NCBI RefSeq assembly: GCF_026126425.1
Contig: NZ_JAFMPW010000014.1
Location: forward strand, 1-64,000
Length of the DNA: 64,000 nucleotides
Direction: 5' to 3'
Source of the DNA: Muriicola sp. Z0-33
Lineage (GTDB): Bacteria > Bacteroidota > Bacteroidia > Flavobacteriales > Flavobacteriaceae
Shown here: piece by piece, positions 24,819 to 33,711 of the stretch
Numbering within the stretch: the first letter of the stretch is position 1
Layout: the number at the start of each line of letters is the position of its first letter
The notes under the pieces: model-generated
Told to the model about the DNA's origin: nothing
What the model saw: the letters and a program-made list of their open reading frames with translations, nothing else
Databases searched by the model: none
Translations under genes and position numbers: made by a program

Positions 24819-25577
24819 TTAGTACTTGATATTGGCTACAATATTCTGAACTGTGGGGGTGTCATTACCTCCCTGTGGTTCAATTGTAATATAGCCTATG
24901 GCATCTTTTGCATAAGGTAATGGCCATAATTTGTCTTTATCACCAACATTTTTCAAAACTCCCAGATTAACCATTTCTCCGTTAACCTCCGCCCACATTT
25001 GGTAGCATTGGTTCTCCGGCAGATTAGGAAGGTTTTGAACATTGATATATGAAAGTTTCTTAACAGGATTTATATAAGCAACTGCTTTCAATTCTTTTGC
25101 CTTTTTGTTGCCTTTAACCACATATTTTTTGGTCTGTGGGTTATTCAGAACAATAAACTGATTTCTAACATCTTCTAATTGTTCTTTCATGTCTAATTCA
25201 AGATTCTTGATCTTATTGTTGACAATGGCATTTTCATCCTGCAAGTTCTGACTTTGATCCCAGAAAAAATATGAGGAACCTGCAAATATAAATGCAGCAA
25301 TACTCGCAGCAATAGCGTAACGCCTGAACTTTCTTCGGCCGGCGTTTTCCGTTTTGATACGTTGCATAATTTTTGCCTTAAGCCCTTCGGGAGCTTTTAT
25401 AGCGTGTATCTTTGCAAAGGTTTCTAAATTTTCCTGTAATTCGTTATAGGTTTTTCTAACCTCCGGATACATCGCAATATAACGCTCAACCTGCTGGGAC
25501 TCTTCCAGGGTCGTTGTACCAATAAGGTACTTTTCCAACAGATCGGTATCTAGAAATATGCGTATTTTTTCTTTCAT
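24819..25577 (-). CDS. Anti-sigma factor (RskA-like)
   Basis: This roughly 252-residue single-pass membrane protein binds the ECF sigma factor encoded just upstream and holds it inactive until an envelope signal arrives. Residues about 1-85 are the cytoplasmic sigma-binding part (FLDTDLLEKYLIGTTTLEES, VERYIAMYPEV). One membrane helix follows (YAIAASIAAFIFAGSSYFFW), then a coiled coil and the periplasmic RskA domain (YINVQNLPNLPENQCYQMWAEVNG, VNLGVLKNV and YITIEPQGG). ATG 25577 is taken as start; an in-frame ATG eight codons earlier (25601) is equally possible. A terminator follows the gene. Confidence 0.9.
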   Translation of the reverse strand: MKEKIRIFLDTDLLEKYLIGTTTLEESQQVERYIAMYPEVRKTYNELQENLETFAKIHAIKAPEGLKAKIMQRIKTENAGRRKFRRYAIAASIAAFIFAGSSYFFWDQSQNLQDENAIVNNKIKNLELDMKEQLEDVRNQFIVLNNPQTKKYVVKGNKKAKELKAVAYINPVKKLSYINVQNLPNLPENQCYQMWAEVNGEMVNLGVLKNVGDKDKLWPLPYAKDAIGYITIEPQGGNDTPTVQNIVANIKY

Positions 25578-25645
25578 TTGCTTCAGTTTTTTATCCTTCA
25601 TTTAGCTTTTTGCGTTTCCACCAATTAAAGAATATTGTTACAAAT

Positions 25646-26215
25646 TCAATTAATCATATCTATTATAAAGGGTAACAACAGCATAGAATTGCCATAAATT
25701 TTCTTGAGTTCCCTTAAACCAATTTTCAATCTGGATTTTATTGTTCCCAATGGGATATCCAATTCATCACTGGCTTCCTGCTGTGTCATCCCCTGAAAAA
25801 ACAGGGCGTCTAACACTACCTGGTACTTGGTCTCAATTTTATCCAGATTCTGTTTAACATCCATGAACTCTGGCTTAATGCTGCTGACACCTAAATTATA
25901 TACGTCAGAAACGTCAATTTGGATCTCTTTGTCTGTTTTTGTATTTATACTTCTGAGTTTGTCAATCGCAGTGTTTCTGGTAATTCTGAATAACCAGGTG
26001 AAGAGTTTGGCCTTTGTGGAGTCATATGAATCTGATTTTTTCCAGATCTTCACAAAGCTTTCCTGCAGTACATCCTGAGCCAGCTCTTCATCGCGCACTA
26101 CCTTAAAAGCAACTCCGAGAAGGGTATCCCCGTAATGTTCATAGAGCAATGAAATGGCCTTGTCATTCCGCTCCTGGAGTAGTTCAACAATATGTTTTTC
26201 TAATAGTGTGCTCAT
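25646..26215 (-). CDS. ECF-type RNA polymerase sigma factor (SigK-like)
   Basis: This 189-residue sigma factor has region 2 (about residues 18-85: ISLLYEHYGDTLLGVAFKVV, DEELAQDVLQESFVKIWKKS, FTWLFRITRNTAIDKLRSI) and region 4 (about 130-178: DALFFQGMTQQEASDELDIP and GTIKSRLKIGLRELKKIY). Its anti-sigma factor is encoded directly downstream, the standard layout for auto-regulated, envelope-stress-responsive ECF pairs. The C-terminal hydrophobic tail (LLLPFIIDMIN) is common in this subfamily. The 273-nt upstream spacer has inverted repeats and no obvious TAnnTTTG box, so the operon may depend on its own sigma factor. Confidence 0.94.
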   Translation of the reverse strand: MSTLLEKHIVELLQERNDKAISLLYEHYGDTLLGVAFKVVRDEELAQDVLQESFVKIWKKSDSYDSTKAKLFTWLFRITRNTAIDKLRSINTKTDKEIQIDVSDVYNLGVSSIKPEFMDVKQNLDKIETKYQVVLDALFFQGMTQQEASDELDIPLGTIKSRLKIGLRELKKIYGNSMLLLPFIIDMIN

Positions 26216-26488
26216 AGCATGGTTACAAAATCAAAAAATTTTCAACTTTAAGCATCCAATCTTGCAATTCTAACCGTATATAGGTTAAACGCTAATATAT
26301 AAAATTGATTGTTATATAATTAGCATCTCAATTTTAATTAGATAAATGTACAACTGGTTATTGTGCATTTAGTTTTTGGTTAGTTTGGTTTGGTATAGCC
26401 CCTGAGAACACTTTTTTCGGGGGTTATTTTTTGGTCGTAATTTCTCGAAGCCTGAGTTACTTACTAAGTTAGTTAATTTTTGGTAGGA
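26216..26488. other. Spacer with inverted repeats and orphan plus-strand terminator
   Basis: This region separates the ECF sigma gene from murB. It holds an inverted repeat AACC..GGTT at 26272-26286, a longer AT-rich imperfect inverted repeat at 26291-26324, a nine-codon frame beginning at 26346, and a hairpin-plus-T-run at 26399-26432. No plus-strand gene precedes the hairpin, so it may end a small RNA. Confidence 0.5.
26399..26432 (+). terminator. Intrinsic terminator with no upstream plus-strand gene
   Basis: CCCC at 26399-26402 pairs with GGGG near 26419-26423 (extended by GA/TC pairs) and is followed by TTATTTTTT. The T run is on the plus strand, while both flanking genes are on the minus strand. 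It could end a small RNA of roughly 50-150 nt. Confidence 0.6.
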
Positions 26489-27505
26489 TTATCCAATTAT
26501 ATTCACTTCTGGAAGAATTTTAATCCGAAATTTACCGAATACCGATTCCTGGATTTCATTTGCCAGATTCAGGATTTCAATTCCGGTTGCATTGCCGTAA
26601 TTGACAAGAACAAGTGCCTGGTTTTTATGTACTCCGGCATCACCAACCCTTTTCCCTTTATAACCACATTGTTCTATAAGCCACCCTGCAGGTATTTTGT
26701 ATTCTTCATCCGAAATACTATAAAATGGTGCATTTGGATATGCTTTTTCAAACTCATGAAACTCCGATTTGCCTAATACAGGGTTTTTAAAAAAACTACC
26801 ACTATTTCCCAGTTCATTTGGATCAGGTAATTTTCTTTGCCGGATGGCTATCACGGCATTTGACACATCCTGAATGCTGGGATTTTTTATCCGATTGTTT
26901 TCCAGTTCCGCATCTATTGCCCCATAAGACGTATTTAGTAAATGATCTTTTTTTGATAGCCGAAGTCTGACCGAGGTAATAATATATTTTCCTTTTCCCT
27001 CATTCTTAAAAAAGGAGTCCCTGTACCCAAATTTACAAGCCTTTTTTGAAAAGGTTTCAATTAAGGTTGATGCAATATTCATAGCATCACAACTATGAAA
27101 GACGTCTTTTAATTCAACTCCATAGGCACCTATGTTCTGGATGGGAGCTGTACCGGTATTTCCCGGAATAAGAGAAAGATTCTCCAGCCCGCCATAATTA
27201 TGACTGAGCGACCACAATACTAAATCGTGCCAGTTTTCACCCGCCATTACTTCAATGATCACAGCCTTGTCTTCTTCACTAATAACCGCTATACCTTTGA
27301 GATTAATATGCATTACCAAAGCGTTAATGTCCTTTGTGATCAACATATTGCTTCCGCCGCTAATAATAAATTTATCCGGATATTCGTCTAGTTTTAATGC
27401 ATGTATTAATTCTTCAATACTTGTTATCTCCACATAGTATCTGGCCTTGGCATCAATGCCAAAAGTGTTGTAGTCTTTCAGGGAAAAGTTTTCTTGTATT
27501 TCCAT
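26489..27505 (-). CDS. murB: UDP-N-acetylenolpyruvoylglucosamine reductase
   Basis: MurB is an FAD- and NADPH-dependent enzyme that reduces UDP-GlcNAc-enolpyruvate to UDP-MurNAc in peptidoglycan synthesis. The 338-residue length fits type I MurB. FSLKDYNTFGIDAKARYYVE is at the start, the FAD region is IISGGSNMLI, the conserved stretch LSLIPGNTGTAPIQNIGAYG is at about residues 110-130, the substrate loop has YRDSFFK, and the catalytic Ser is in NSGSFFKNP. It shares one base with the stop codon of the upstream aminotransferase gene (TAATG), so both are translated from one mRNA. Confidence 0.96.
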   Translation of the reverse strand: MEIQENFSLKDYNTFGIDAKARYYVEITSIEELIHALKLDEYPDKFIISGGSNMLITKDINALVMHINLKGIAVISEEDKAVIIEVMAGENWHDLVLWSLSHNYGGLENLSLIPGNTGTAPIQNIGAYGVELKDVFHSCDAMNIASTLIETFSKKACKFGYRDSFFKNEGKGKYIITSVRLRLSKKDHLLNTSYGAIDAELENNRIKNPSIQDVSNAVIAIRQRKLPDPNELGNSGSFFKNPVLGKSEFHEFEKAYPNAPFYSISDEEYKIPAGWLIEQCGYKGKRVGDAGVHKNQALVLVNYGNATGIEILNLANEIQESVFGKFRIKILPEVNIIG

Positions 27506-28695
27506 TAACCCTTATACGTTTTCAAGGCTATGCCTAAAATGTTTACTGCTTTTTTAAGTTGATCTTTTTCCAGTACATAGGCAATTCTTACCTGATTTTT
27601 CCCAAGCCCTTCTGTGGCATAGAAACCGGCTGCTGGCGCAATCATAATGGTTGCGCCATCAAGGTTAAAATCTTCGAGTAGCCATTGAGCAAATTTGTCG
27701 GCATCCTTAACAGGCAATTGGGCGATGCAATAAAATGCACCCTGAGGCCTGGCTACTATCACATCATCCAGTTTTTCCAATTCGGAAATAAGCAGATTGC
27801 GTCTCCCAACATATTCTTCGATCACCGCATCGAAATAACTTTGCGGCGTTTCCAATGCAGCTTCACTTGCAATTTGTGCATAGGTAGGGGGGGAGAGTCT
27901 GGCCTGTGCAAACTTCATTACCGTCTTTATGATATCCGGATTTTTGGATACCAAACAGCCTATTCTTGCTCCGCACATGCTATATCGTTTAGAAACCGAA
28001 TCAACTACAATGGCGTGCGATTCTATTCCTTCTTCCTGTAAAATTGAGTAGTGTTCTTTACCGTCGTAAGCAAACTCCCTATAAACCTCGTCGGCCACAA
28101 GAAAGAGGTCGTGCTTTTTTACAAGGGCCGCAAGTTTTTTGATTTCATCTTTGCTATAAAGGTAACCAGTTGGGTTGCCTGGATTACAGATGAGAATGGC
28201 CTTTGTCTTAGTAGTGATCTTTTTTTCAAAGTCCTCAATTGGAGGAAGGGCAAAATTATCGGCTATATCGGAAACTACTGGTATCACATTAAGCCCCGCA
28301 GCAGTTGCAAAACCGTTATAATTAGCATAAAAGGGTTCAGGAATGATAATCTCATCTCCCGAATCAGCTATTGCACCCATCCCAAAAGACAGGGCTTCCG
28401 AGCCGCCTGTGGTCACAATGATGTCCTCTGCCGAAACTAAAACCGACTGTTTTTCGTAATATGCCGCAATTTTAGTTCTGTATTCCTCTGTACCTTCTGT
28501 TCTGCTATAGGCCAGTACCTCTATGTTATTATTCTTTACTGCATCTAATGCTATCTGGGGAGTTTTAATATCCGGTTGCCCGATATTCAGGTGGATAACA
28601 TCAATTCCTCTTTTCTTAGCGTCTTCAGCAAAGGGAACCAATTTTCTTATTGGAGATTCTGGCATGGATTGCCCTTTCTTGGAGATCGATGGCAT
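27505..28695 (-). CDS. PLP-dependent aminotransferase, class I (aspartate aminotransferase-like)
   Basis: This 396-residue enzyme is a fold-type I transaminase. It exchanges the amino group of an amino acid, probably aspartate or aromatic, with 2-oxoglutarate. The conserved positions are VTTGGSEALSFGM (PLP phosphate contact), ILICNPGNPTGYLYSKDE, VADEVYREFAYDG, and the Schiff-base lysine in VDSVSKRYSMCGARIGC at about residue 236. The N-terminal MPESPIRKLVPFAEDAKKRG is a typical signature of the Bacteroidetes aspartate aminotransferase subgroup. It starts the operon with murB. Exact substrate cannot be deduced. Confidence 0.92.
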   Translation of the reverse strand: MPSISKKGQSMPESPIRKLVPFAEDAKKRGIDVIHLNIGQPDIKTPQIALDAVKNNNIEVLAYSRTEGTEEYRTKIAAYYEKQSVLVSAEDIIVTTGGSEALSFGMGAIADSGDEIIIPEPFYANYNGFATAAGLNVIPVVSDIADNFALPPIEDFEKKITTKTKAILICNPGNPTGYLYSKDEIKKLAALVKKHDLFLVADEVYREFAYDGKEHYSILQEEGIESHAIVVDSVSKRYSMCGARIGCLVSKNPDIIKTVMKFAQARLSPPTYAQIASEAALETPQSYFDAVIEEYVGRRNLLISELEKLDDVIVARPQGAFYCIAQLPVKDADKFAQWLLEDFNLDGATIMIAPAAGFYATEGLGKNQVRIAYVLEKDQLKKAVNILGIALKTYKG

Positions 28696-28867
28696 ATTGG
28701 TGAAATTTTAGGCAAAAATGGTAAATCAAACCAAGGAATACAACTTAAATACCCAACATTACCCCTAATAGTCTACTAAAGTCCTTACATCTAACATTAT
28801 GTTAAATATCTCAGGACTAGCACTCTTTTTCGTAACTTTAATAGACAATCAGTTTTAATACAGGGAT

Positions 28868-30202
28868 TTGCGAAGTATTGCGAGATATATCACTTTGGTT
28901 TTATTGTGCCTTCCGCTGTTGGGAGCGGCACAGGGGTATCATATGGCCAAAGGGGTAAAATCCCAGAAGGTTAATTTTCAATTAATCAATAATCTCATAA
29001 TAATCCCCCTTGAAGTCAATGGTGCGAAACTTAGCTTTATTTTAGACTCCGGGGTGAGTAAACCTATACTTTTCAACTTATCCGATCAGGATTCGATACG
29101 GCTTAACAATGTTGCTGAAATCACCATAAATGGTCTCGGCGAAGGAAACCCTATAAAAGCGCTTAGTTCTAAGGGGAACAGATTTAGGTTAAAGAAAATG
29201 CAGAATAACAACCAGTTGCTGTATGTAGTGCTGGATAAGTCGATGAATTTTTCTCCAAGCCTTGGTATTCCTATTCATGGGATAATTGGCTATGATCTTT
29301 TCCGGGATTACGTTGTGGATATTAATTACAGTAATAAAGTGATCAAATTTTACGATCCTGAATATTACAAACCAAGCAAAAATAAGAAGTACAGAACCTT
29401 ACCATTGTCTATAATCAGAAGCAAATCTTATATCGATGGCAAATTGCATCTGCGTGATAAAGAAGATGTTGATGTTAAACTTTTAGTAGATACCGGAAGT
29501 AGTGACGCAATATGGTTGTTTAAGGATGAGGAAAAAGGCATTGGTATCCCGGATAAGAACTATGATGATTACCTGGGAAAAGGATTAAATGGTGACATTT
29601 TTGGTAAAAGAACGAAAGTAAATAACATTAAAATAGCCGATTTTGATTTAAAAGATGCAAAAGCGGCCTTCCCGGACATGGAGTCTTTTAATGCGATAAA
29701 AGATCTCGGAGATAGAAATGGCAGTTTAGGAGGAGAAATATTAAAGCGATTTAATATTGTATTTAATTATCCGGGCAATACAGTTATGCTTAAAAAAAAT
29801 ACGTTTTTCAAAACTCCTTTTCACTACAATATGAGCGGTATTGAATTACAGCATAATGGCATAAGATATATAGCGGAACGAATTGCTGATACCAGGGGAG
29901 TAGTTAGAAATGAGGAAAGTGCCTTTGGAGATGTGCAGATTCTTATGGAGAACAGAACCCGTCTTAGTCTTGTTCCCGAAATTATAGTATCTGCCATAAG
30001 GGCGGGTAGTCCTGCTGAAGAAGTAGGTTTGCAGGAAGGCGATGTAATCCTGGCCGTTAATGGGAAGCAGGTACATAAGTACAAACTGCAAGAAGTAATG
30101 AAAATGCTAAATGAAAAAGAAGGTAAGAAGGTCAGATTGTTGATAGAAAGATATAATAAGGATTTACTTTTCTCCTTCGTACTGAAAAATTTATTTGAGT
30201 AA
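28868..30202 (+). CDS. Secreted aspartyl protease with PDZ domain
   Basis: This 444-residue exported protease has a signal peptide (MRSIARYITLVLLCLPLLGAA). It has two retropepsin-like catalytic segments in one chain: ILDSGVSKP at about residue 58 and LLVDTGSSDAIWL at about residue 206, with HGIIGYDLFRDYVVDINY and GGEILKRFNIVFNYPGN as the corresponding hydrophobic flap/sheet parts. A PDZ domain fills about residues 365-442 (IRAGSPAEEVGLQEGDVILAVNG). The start is a TTG at 28868. This is the family of aspartyl proteases common in Bacteroidetes. Substrates are unknown. It is followed by a bidirectional terminator shared with the convergent DUF1573 gene. Confidence 0.88.
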   Translation: MRSIARYITLVLLCLPLLGAAQGYHMAKGVKSQKVNFQLINNLIIIPLEVNGAKLSFILDSGVSKPILFNLSDQDSIRLNNVAEITINGLGEGNPIKALSSKGNRFRLKKMQNNNQLLYVVLDKSMNFSPSLGIPIHGIIGYDLFRDYVVDINYSNKVIKFYDPEYYKPSKNKKYRTLPLSIIRSKSYIDGKLHLRDKEDVDVKLLVDTGSSDAIWLFKDEEKGIGIPDKNYDDYLGKGLNGDIFGKRTKVNNIKIADFDLKDAKAAFPDMESFNAIKDLGDRNGSLGGEILKRFNIVFNYPGNTVMLKKNTFFKTPFHYNMSGIELQHNGIRYIAERIADTRGVVRNEESAFGDVQILMENRTRLSLVPEIIVSAIRAGSPAEEVGLQEGDVILAVNGKQVHKYKLQEVMKMLNEKEGKKVRLLIERYNKDLLFSFVLKNLFE

Positions 30203-30210
30203 ATAAAATA

Positions 30211-30243
30211 AAAAACCCCTGATTGATAAAACCAGGGGTTTTT
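30211..30243. terminator. Bidirectional terminator between the aspartyl protease and DUF1573 genes
   Basis: AAAAACCCCTG at 30211-30221 pairs with CAGGGGTTTTT at 30233-30243. Both orientations end in a T run, suiting two convergent genes. Confidence 0.92.
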
Positions 30244-30262
30244 ACTAATTAAATCTTGAATA

Positions 30263-30652
30263 TTATTTTCCGTCTACAGCCTTAACCTCACCTTTAATTT
30301 TTAATACTTTGGTAGGGGTATCAGCATTAGATAATACCGTAATGGCCTTTCTGATAGGGCCAACTCTTTTAGTATCATATTTCACCTGGATTTCACCATT
30401 TTTGCCTGGCAAAATCGGAGCCTCTGGCTTCTTAGGAATGGTACATCCACAACTAGAACTTACCTTGCTAATAATAAGCGGAGCATCACCAGTATTTGTG
30501 AATTCAAATATACGGACACCATCACTTCCTTTATCCACAACGCCATAATCCAGGGTTTCCGTTTTGAACTTAATTTTTGCAGTCTTGTCCTGCGCTTCAA
30601 CACTGATTGCAAGTAGGCCTACAAATAATAATAGTACAACTTTTTTCATCAT
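30263..30652 (-). CDS. DUF1573 family exported protein
   Basis: This 129-residue secreted protein starts at ATG 30652 (or 30649), giving signal peptide MMKKVVLLLFVGLLAISVEA. Domain DUF1573 is visible in TLDYGVVDKGSDGVRIFEFTNTGDAPLIISKVSSSCGCT and continues with PGKNGEIQVKYDTKRVGPIRKAI. This is an immunoglobulin-like beta-sandwich with a conserved SSCGC turn. The function is not known. A complete promoter (TTTG-N20-TACATTTG) at 30673-30704 lies just upstream, and a longer in-frame ATG at 30703 lies within it, so it is rejected as start. Confidence 0.9.
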   Translation of the reverse strand: MMKKVVLLLFVGLLAISVEAQDKTAKIKFKTETLDYGVVDKGSDGVRIFEFTNTGDAPLIISKVSSSCGCTIPKKPEAPILPGKNGEIQVKYDTKRVGPIRKAITVLSNADTPTKVLKIKGEVKAVDGK

Positions 30653-30672
30653 TTTTGATTTTGGGTGAATTT

Positions 30673-30704
30673 CAAATGTAGAAGTTTTGCAACCAACATC
30701 CAAA
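30673..30704 (-). promoter_or_regulatory. Bacteroidetes promoter (TTTG-N20-TACATTTG) for the DUF1573 gene
   Basis: On the minus strand the -33 element TTTG occupies 30704-30701 and the -7 box TACATTTG occupies 30680-30673, separated by 20 nt. The start codon lies 20 nt downstream. Confidence 0.75.
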
Positions 30705-30847
30705 ATTCTTTTGTTATCTACTAACGTTAACTATTTTTGTTTCGTATTTAATTTCGGGCAAAATTGAACCCATAGCTGCAAGTTTAACATTTAAGCATGC
30801 TAACGTTCTTTTGCCCGCTGTATTTAGACAAAAACTGTACCAAAAAC

Positions 30848-33481
30848 ATGGATATTCCATCAAAATACGATCCTAAAAGGGTTGAAAACCACTGGTATGA
30901 CTACTGGATGGAGCATAATTATTTCTTTTCCAAACCCGATAAAAGGGAGCCATATACCATTGTAATACCCCCGCCAAATGTAACCGGGGTCCTTCATATG
31001 GGTCATATGCTAAACAATACCATTCAGGACGTTTTGATCCGAAGAGCCCGTCTTATGGGTAAAAATGCGTGCTGGGTACCCGGAATGGACCATGCATCTA
31101 TTGCTACCGAGGCCAAGGTGGTGGCTAAACTCAAGGAACAGGGGATAGAAAAAGCAGATCTTTCCAGAGAAGCGTTTTTAAAGCACGCATGGGAGTGGAA
31201 AGAACAATATGGGGGTGTTATCCTGGAACAACTCAAGAAACTTGGATGTTCCTGTGATTGGAATCGCACAAAATTTACCATGGATGACGATATGTCAGCC
31301 TCAGTGATTAAGGTTTTTATAGATCTTTTTAATAAAGGATTGATATACAGGGGTTACCGAATGGTCAATTGGGATCCGGAGGCCCAAACCACCCTATCTG
31401 ACGAAGAAGTGGTTTATGAGGAAAAGCAGGGGAAATTGTACTACTTAGATTACCCAATTGAAGGTACTGATGAAAAGGTGACCATTGCAACTACCAGGCC
31501 AGAAACCATCCTCGGGGATACTGCTGTTTGTATTAATCCAAATGACGAAAGATACCAACACCTTAAGGGAAAGCAAGTAGTTGTTCCAATATGCGAGAGG
31601 GTCATCCCTATTATTGAAGATGAGTATGTCGCAATGGATTTTGGTACTGGTTGCTTAAAAGTTACTCCTGCTCATGATGAGAACGATAAGCAACTGGGTG
31701 AAAAGCACAATTTAGAGATTATAGATATTTTTAATCCCGATGCAAGCCTGAACTCCTTTGGAATGCATTATGAAGGCAAAGATCGCTTTGTTGTCCGCAA
31801 GGCGATAGTGAAAGAATTGGAGGAAAAGGGCTTTTTGTCGAAAACTGAAGATTATATCAATAAAGTTGGTACTTCAGAGCGGACGAAGGCGGTTATAGAA
31901 CCCAGGCTTTCGGATCAGTGGTTCCTTAAGATGGAGGAGCTTGCCAGGCCAGCACTGGATGCTGTTACAAAAACTGGTGATGTTAAACTTTTTCCAAAGA
32001 AGTTTGAGAATACTTACCGACATTGGATGGAAAATATTCGTGACTGGAATATCTCGAGGCAATTATGGTGGGGGCAACAAATCCCTGCATTCTACTACGG
32101 TGATGGGGAGGATGATTTTGTGGTGGCTGCTACTGCCGAAGAAGCTCTTGAACTAGCCAGGGCCAAATCTAAAAATTCAGAGCTGACATCTGCATCACTA
32201 AAGCAAGACGAGGATGTCCTGGATACCTGGTTCTCTTCATGGCTTTGGCCAATCAGTGTTTTTGGCGGTATTCTTGAGCCTGATAATGAAGAAGTTAATT
32301 ACTATTATCCTACCAATGATTTGGTCACAGGTCCGGATATCATATTCTTCTGGGTTTCCAGAATGATAGTCGCCGGGTATGAGTTCCGAAATGAAAGACC
32401 TTTTGAAAATGTCTATTTCACAGGGCTGGTCAGAGATAAACAGCGAAGAAAAATGTCTAAACAACTGGGCAATTCCCCAGACGCCTTAAAACTCATTGAA
32501 ACCTATGGAGCAGACGGAGTAAGAGTAGGCCTGTTACTCAGTTCTGCAGCAGGTAACGATCTGATGTTTGATGAGGATCTCTGCCAACAGGGTAAGAATT
32601 TTGCCAATAAAATATGGAATGGTTTCAGATTAGTAAATAGTTGGGAGGTTGCAGAAATTGAGCAACCCGAAGCATCGAAAATGGGCCTTGCCTGGTATAG
32701 GGCCAAATTCAACCAGACTTTATCTGAAATAGAGGACCATTTTAGTAAATACCGGATTTCTGATGCTTTGATGGCTATATATAAACTGGTTTGGGATGAT
32801 TACAGTTCCTGGTTACTGGAAATCGTAAAACCGCCATATCAAAAACCAATAGACCGTAAAAGTTTTGATGAGGTGATTGATATTTTTGAACAGAACCTAA
32901 AATTATTGCACCCCTTTATGCCCTTTCTGACCGAAGAAGTTTGGCAATATATTAAAACACGCAGCCCGGAAAATGCACTGGTCATTTCTGAATGGCCCAG
33001 GGTACAGGAAGCAGATGCCAATTTGATCGATAGCTTTAGTATGGCTGCAGAAGTTATTTCGGGTGTTCGGACCATCAGAAAGGAAAAAAACATTGCGATG
33101 AAAGAATCCTTAGATCTTTATCTGATCAATGAGGAGAAGCTGAGTTCAAATTGGGATGTAGTGATTCAGAAACTGACAAATATATCGAGCGTTTCATATG
33201 TAGACCAGGCGGTGGAAGGTGCACTCTCATTCAGAGTAAAAAGCAATGAATACTTTATACCTGTAAAAGGAGCTATTGATGTGGAAGCAGAAATTAAAAA
33301 GATTTCTGAAGAACTTAAGTATACCAGGGGCTTTTTGGAATCGGTAATGAAGAAACTGTCGAACGAGCGCTTTGTAAACAATGCGCCAGAGCAAGTAATT
33401 GCTATTGAGCGTAAAAAGCAAGCCGATGCAGAAGCCAAAATAGAAACTCTTGAAAAGAGTTTGGCTAGCCTGGAGGGATAA
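30848..33481 (+). CDS. valS: Valyl-tRNA synthetase
   Basis: ValRS charges tRNA-Val with valine and edits mischarged threonine. The 877-residue protein starts at ATG 30848 ([20 protein letters not shown]); an in-frame ATG 17 codons earlier adds residues without family match. The class I signatures are the HIGH motif variant [16 protein letters not shown] (about residues 41-56) and KMSKQLGN (about 536). The editing domain shows [13 protein letters not shown]. The C-terminal part has the anticodon-binding helices and a final coiled-coil arm ([19 protein letters not shown]), the ValRS tRNA-binding arm. A strong terminator follows. It is transcribed alone. Confidence 0.97.
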   Translation: MDIPSKYDPKRVENHWYDYWMEHNYFFSKPDKREPYTIVIPPPNVTGVLHMGHMLNNTIQDVLIRRARLMGKNACWVPGMDHASIATEAKVVAKLKEQGIEKADLSREAFLKHAWEWKEQYGGVILEQLKKLGCSCDWNRTKFTMDDDMSASVIKVFIDLFNKGLIYRGYRMVNWDPEAQTTLSDEEVVYEEKQGKLYYLDYPIEGTDEKVTIATTRPETILGDTAVCINPNDERYQHLKGKQVVVPICERVIPIIEDEYVAMDFGTGCLKVTPAHDENDKQLGEKHNLEIIDIFNPDASLNSFGMHYEGKDRFVVRKAIVKELEEKGFLSKTEDYINKVGTSERTKAVIEPRLSDQWFLKMEELARPALDAVTKTGDVKLFPKKFENTYRHWMENIRDWNISRQLWWGQQIPAFYYGDGEDDFVVAATAEEALELARAKSKNSELTSASLKQDEDVLDTWFSSWLWPISVFGGILEPDNEEVNYYYPTNDLVTGPDIIFFWVSRMIVAGYEFRNERPFENVYFTGLVRDKQRRKMSKQLGNSPDALKLIETYGADGVRVGLLLSSAAGNDLMFDEDLCQQGKNFANKIWNGFRLVNSWEVAEIEQPEASKMGLAWYRAKFNQTLSEIEDHFSKYRISDALMAIYKLVWDDYSSWLLEIVKPPYQKPIDRKSFDEVIDIFEQNLKLLHPFMPFLTEEVWQYIKTRSPENALVISEWPRVQEADANLIDSFSMAAEVISGVRTIRKEKNIAMKESLDLYLINEEKLSSNWDVVIQKLTNISSVSYVDQAVEGALSFRVKSNEYFIPVKGAIDVEAEIKKISEELKYTRGFLESVMKKLSNERFVNNAPEQVIAIERKKQADAEAKIETLEKSLASLEG

Positions 33482-33533
33482 AGCAGTTCTTTCTTTTGCT
33501 CTTATTTAATTTGTAGCAAATAAAGAAACTAAT

Positions 33534-33565
33534 AAAGGCTACCCTGTCAAAGAGGTAGCCTTTTT
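33534..33565 (+). terminator. Intrinsic terminator after valS
   Basis: AAAGGCTACC at 33534-33543 pairs with GGTAGCCTTT at 33554-33563 and continues into a T run. Confidence 0.9.
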
Positions 33566-33664
33566 AGATATTGCACTTCGATGAGTTATTCAATAGTTTT
33601 ATAAGGGCCTGAGAAGCCAATATACATCTGTAGCGTCTACTTCGGGAATAATTTACATGCATTG

Positions 33665-33695
33665 TTGAAATATTAAGACCGGATACTTATCTTTA
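33665..33695 (+). promoter_or_regulatory. Promoter (TTG-N20-TATCTTTA) for the orphan lipoprotein
   Basis: TTG at 33665-33667 and TATCTTTA at 33688-33695 are separated by 20 nt, with the ATG 16 nt downstream. This spacing equals the promoters of the DUF1573 and bTHX genes. Confidence 0.65.
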
Positions 33696-33711
33696 GATAA
33701 ACTAGCATATC

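Noticed and set aside
12163-26215. Three linked ECF sigma genes as one system
   Set aside because: They are on different strands and far apart, each with different neighbours, so no common unit is supported.
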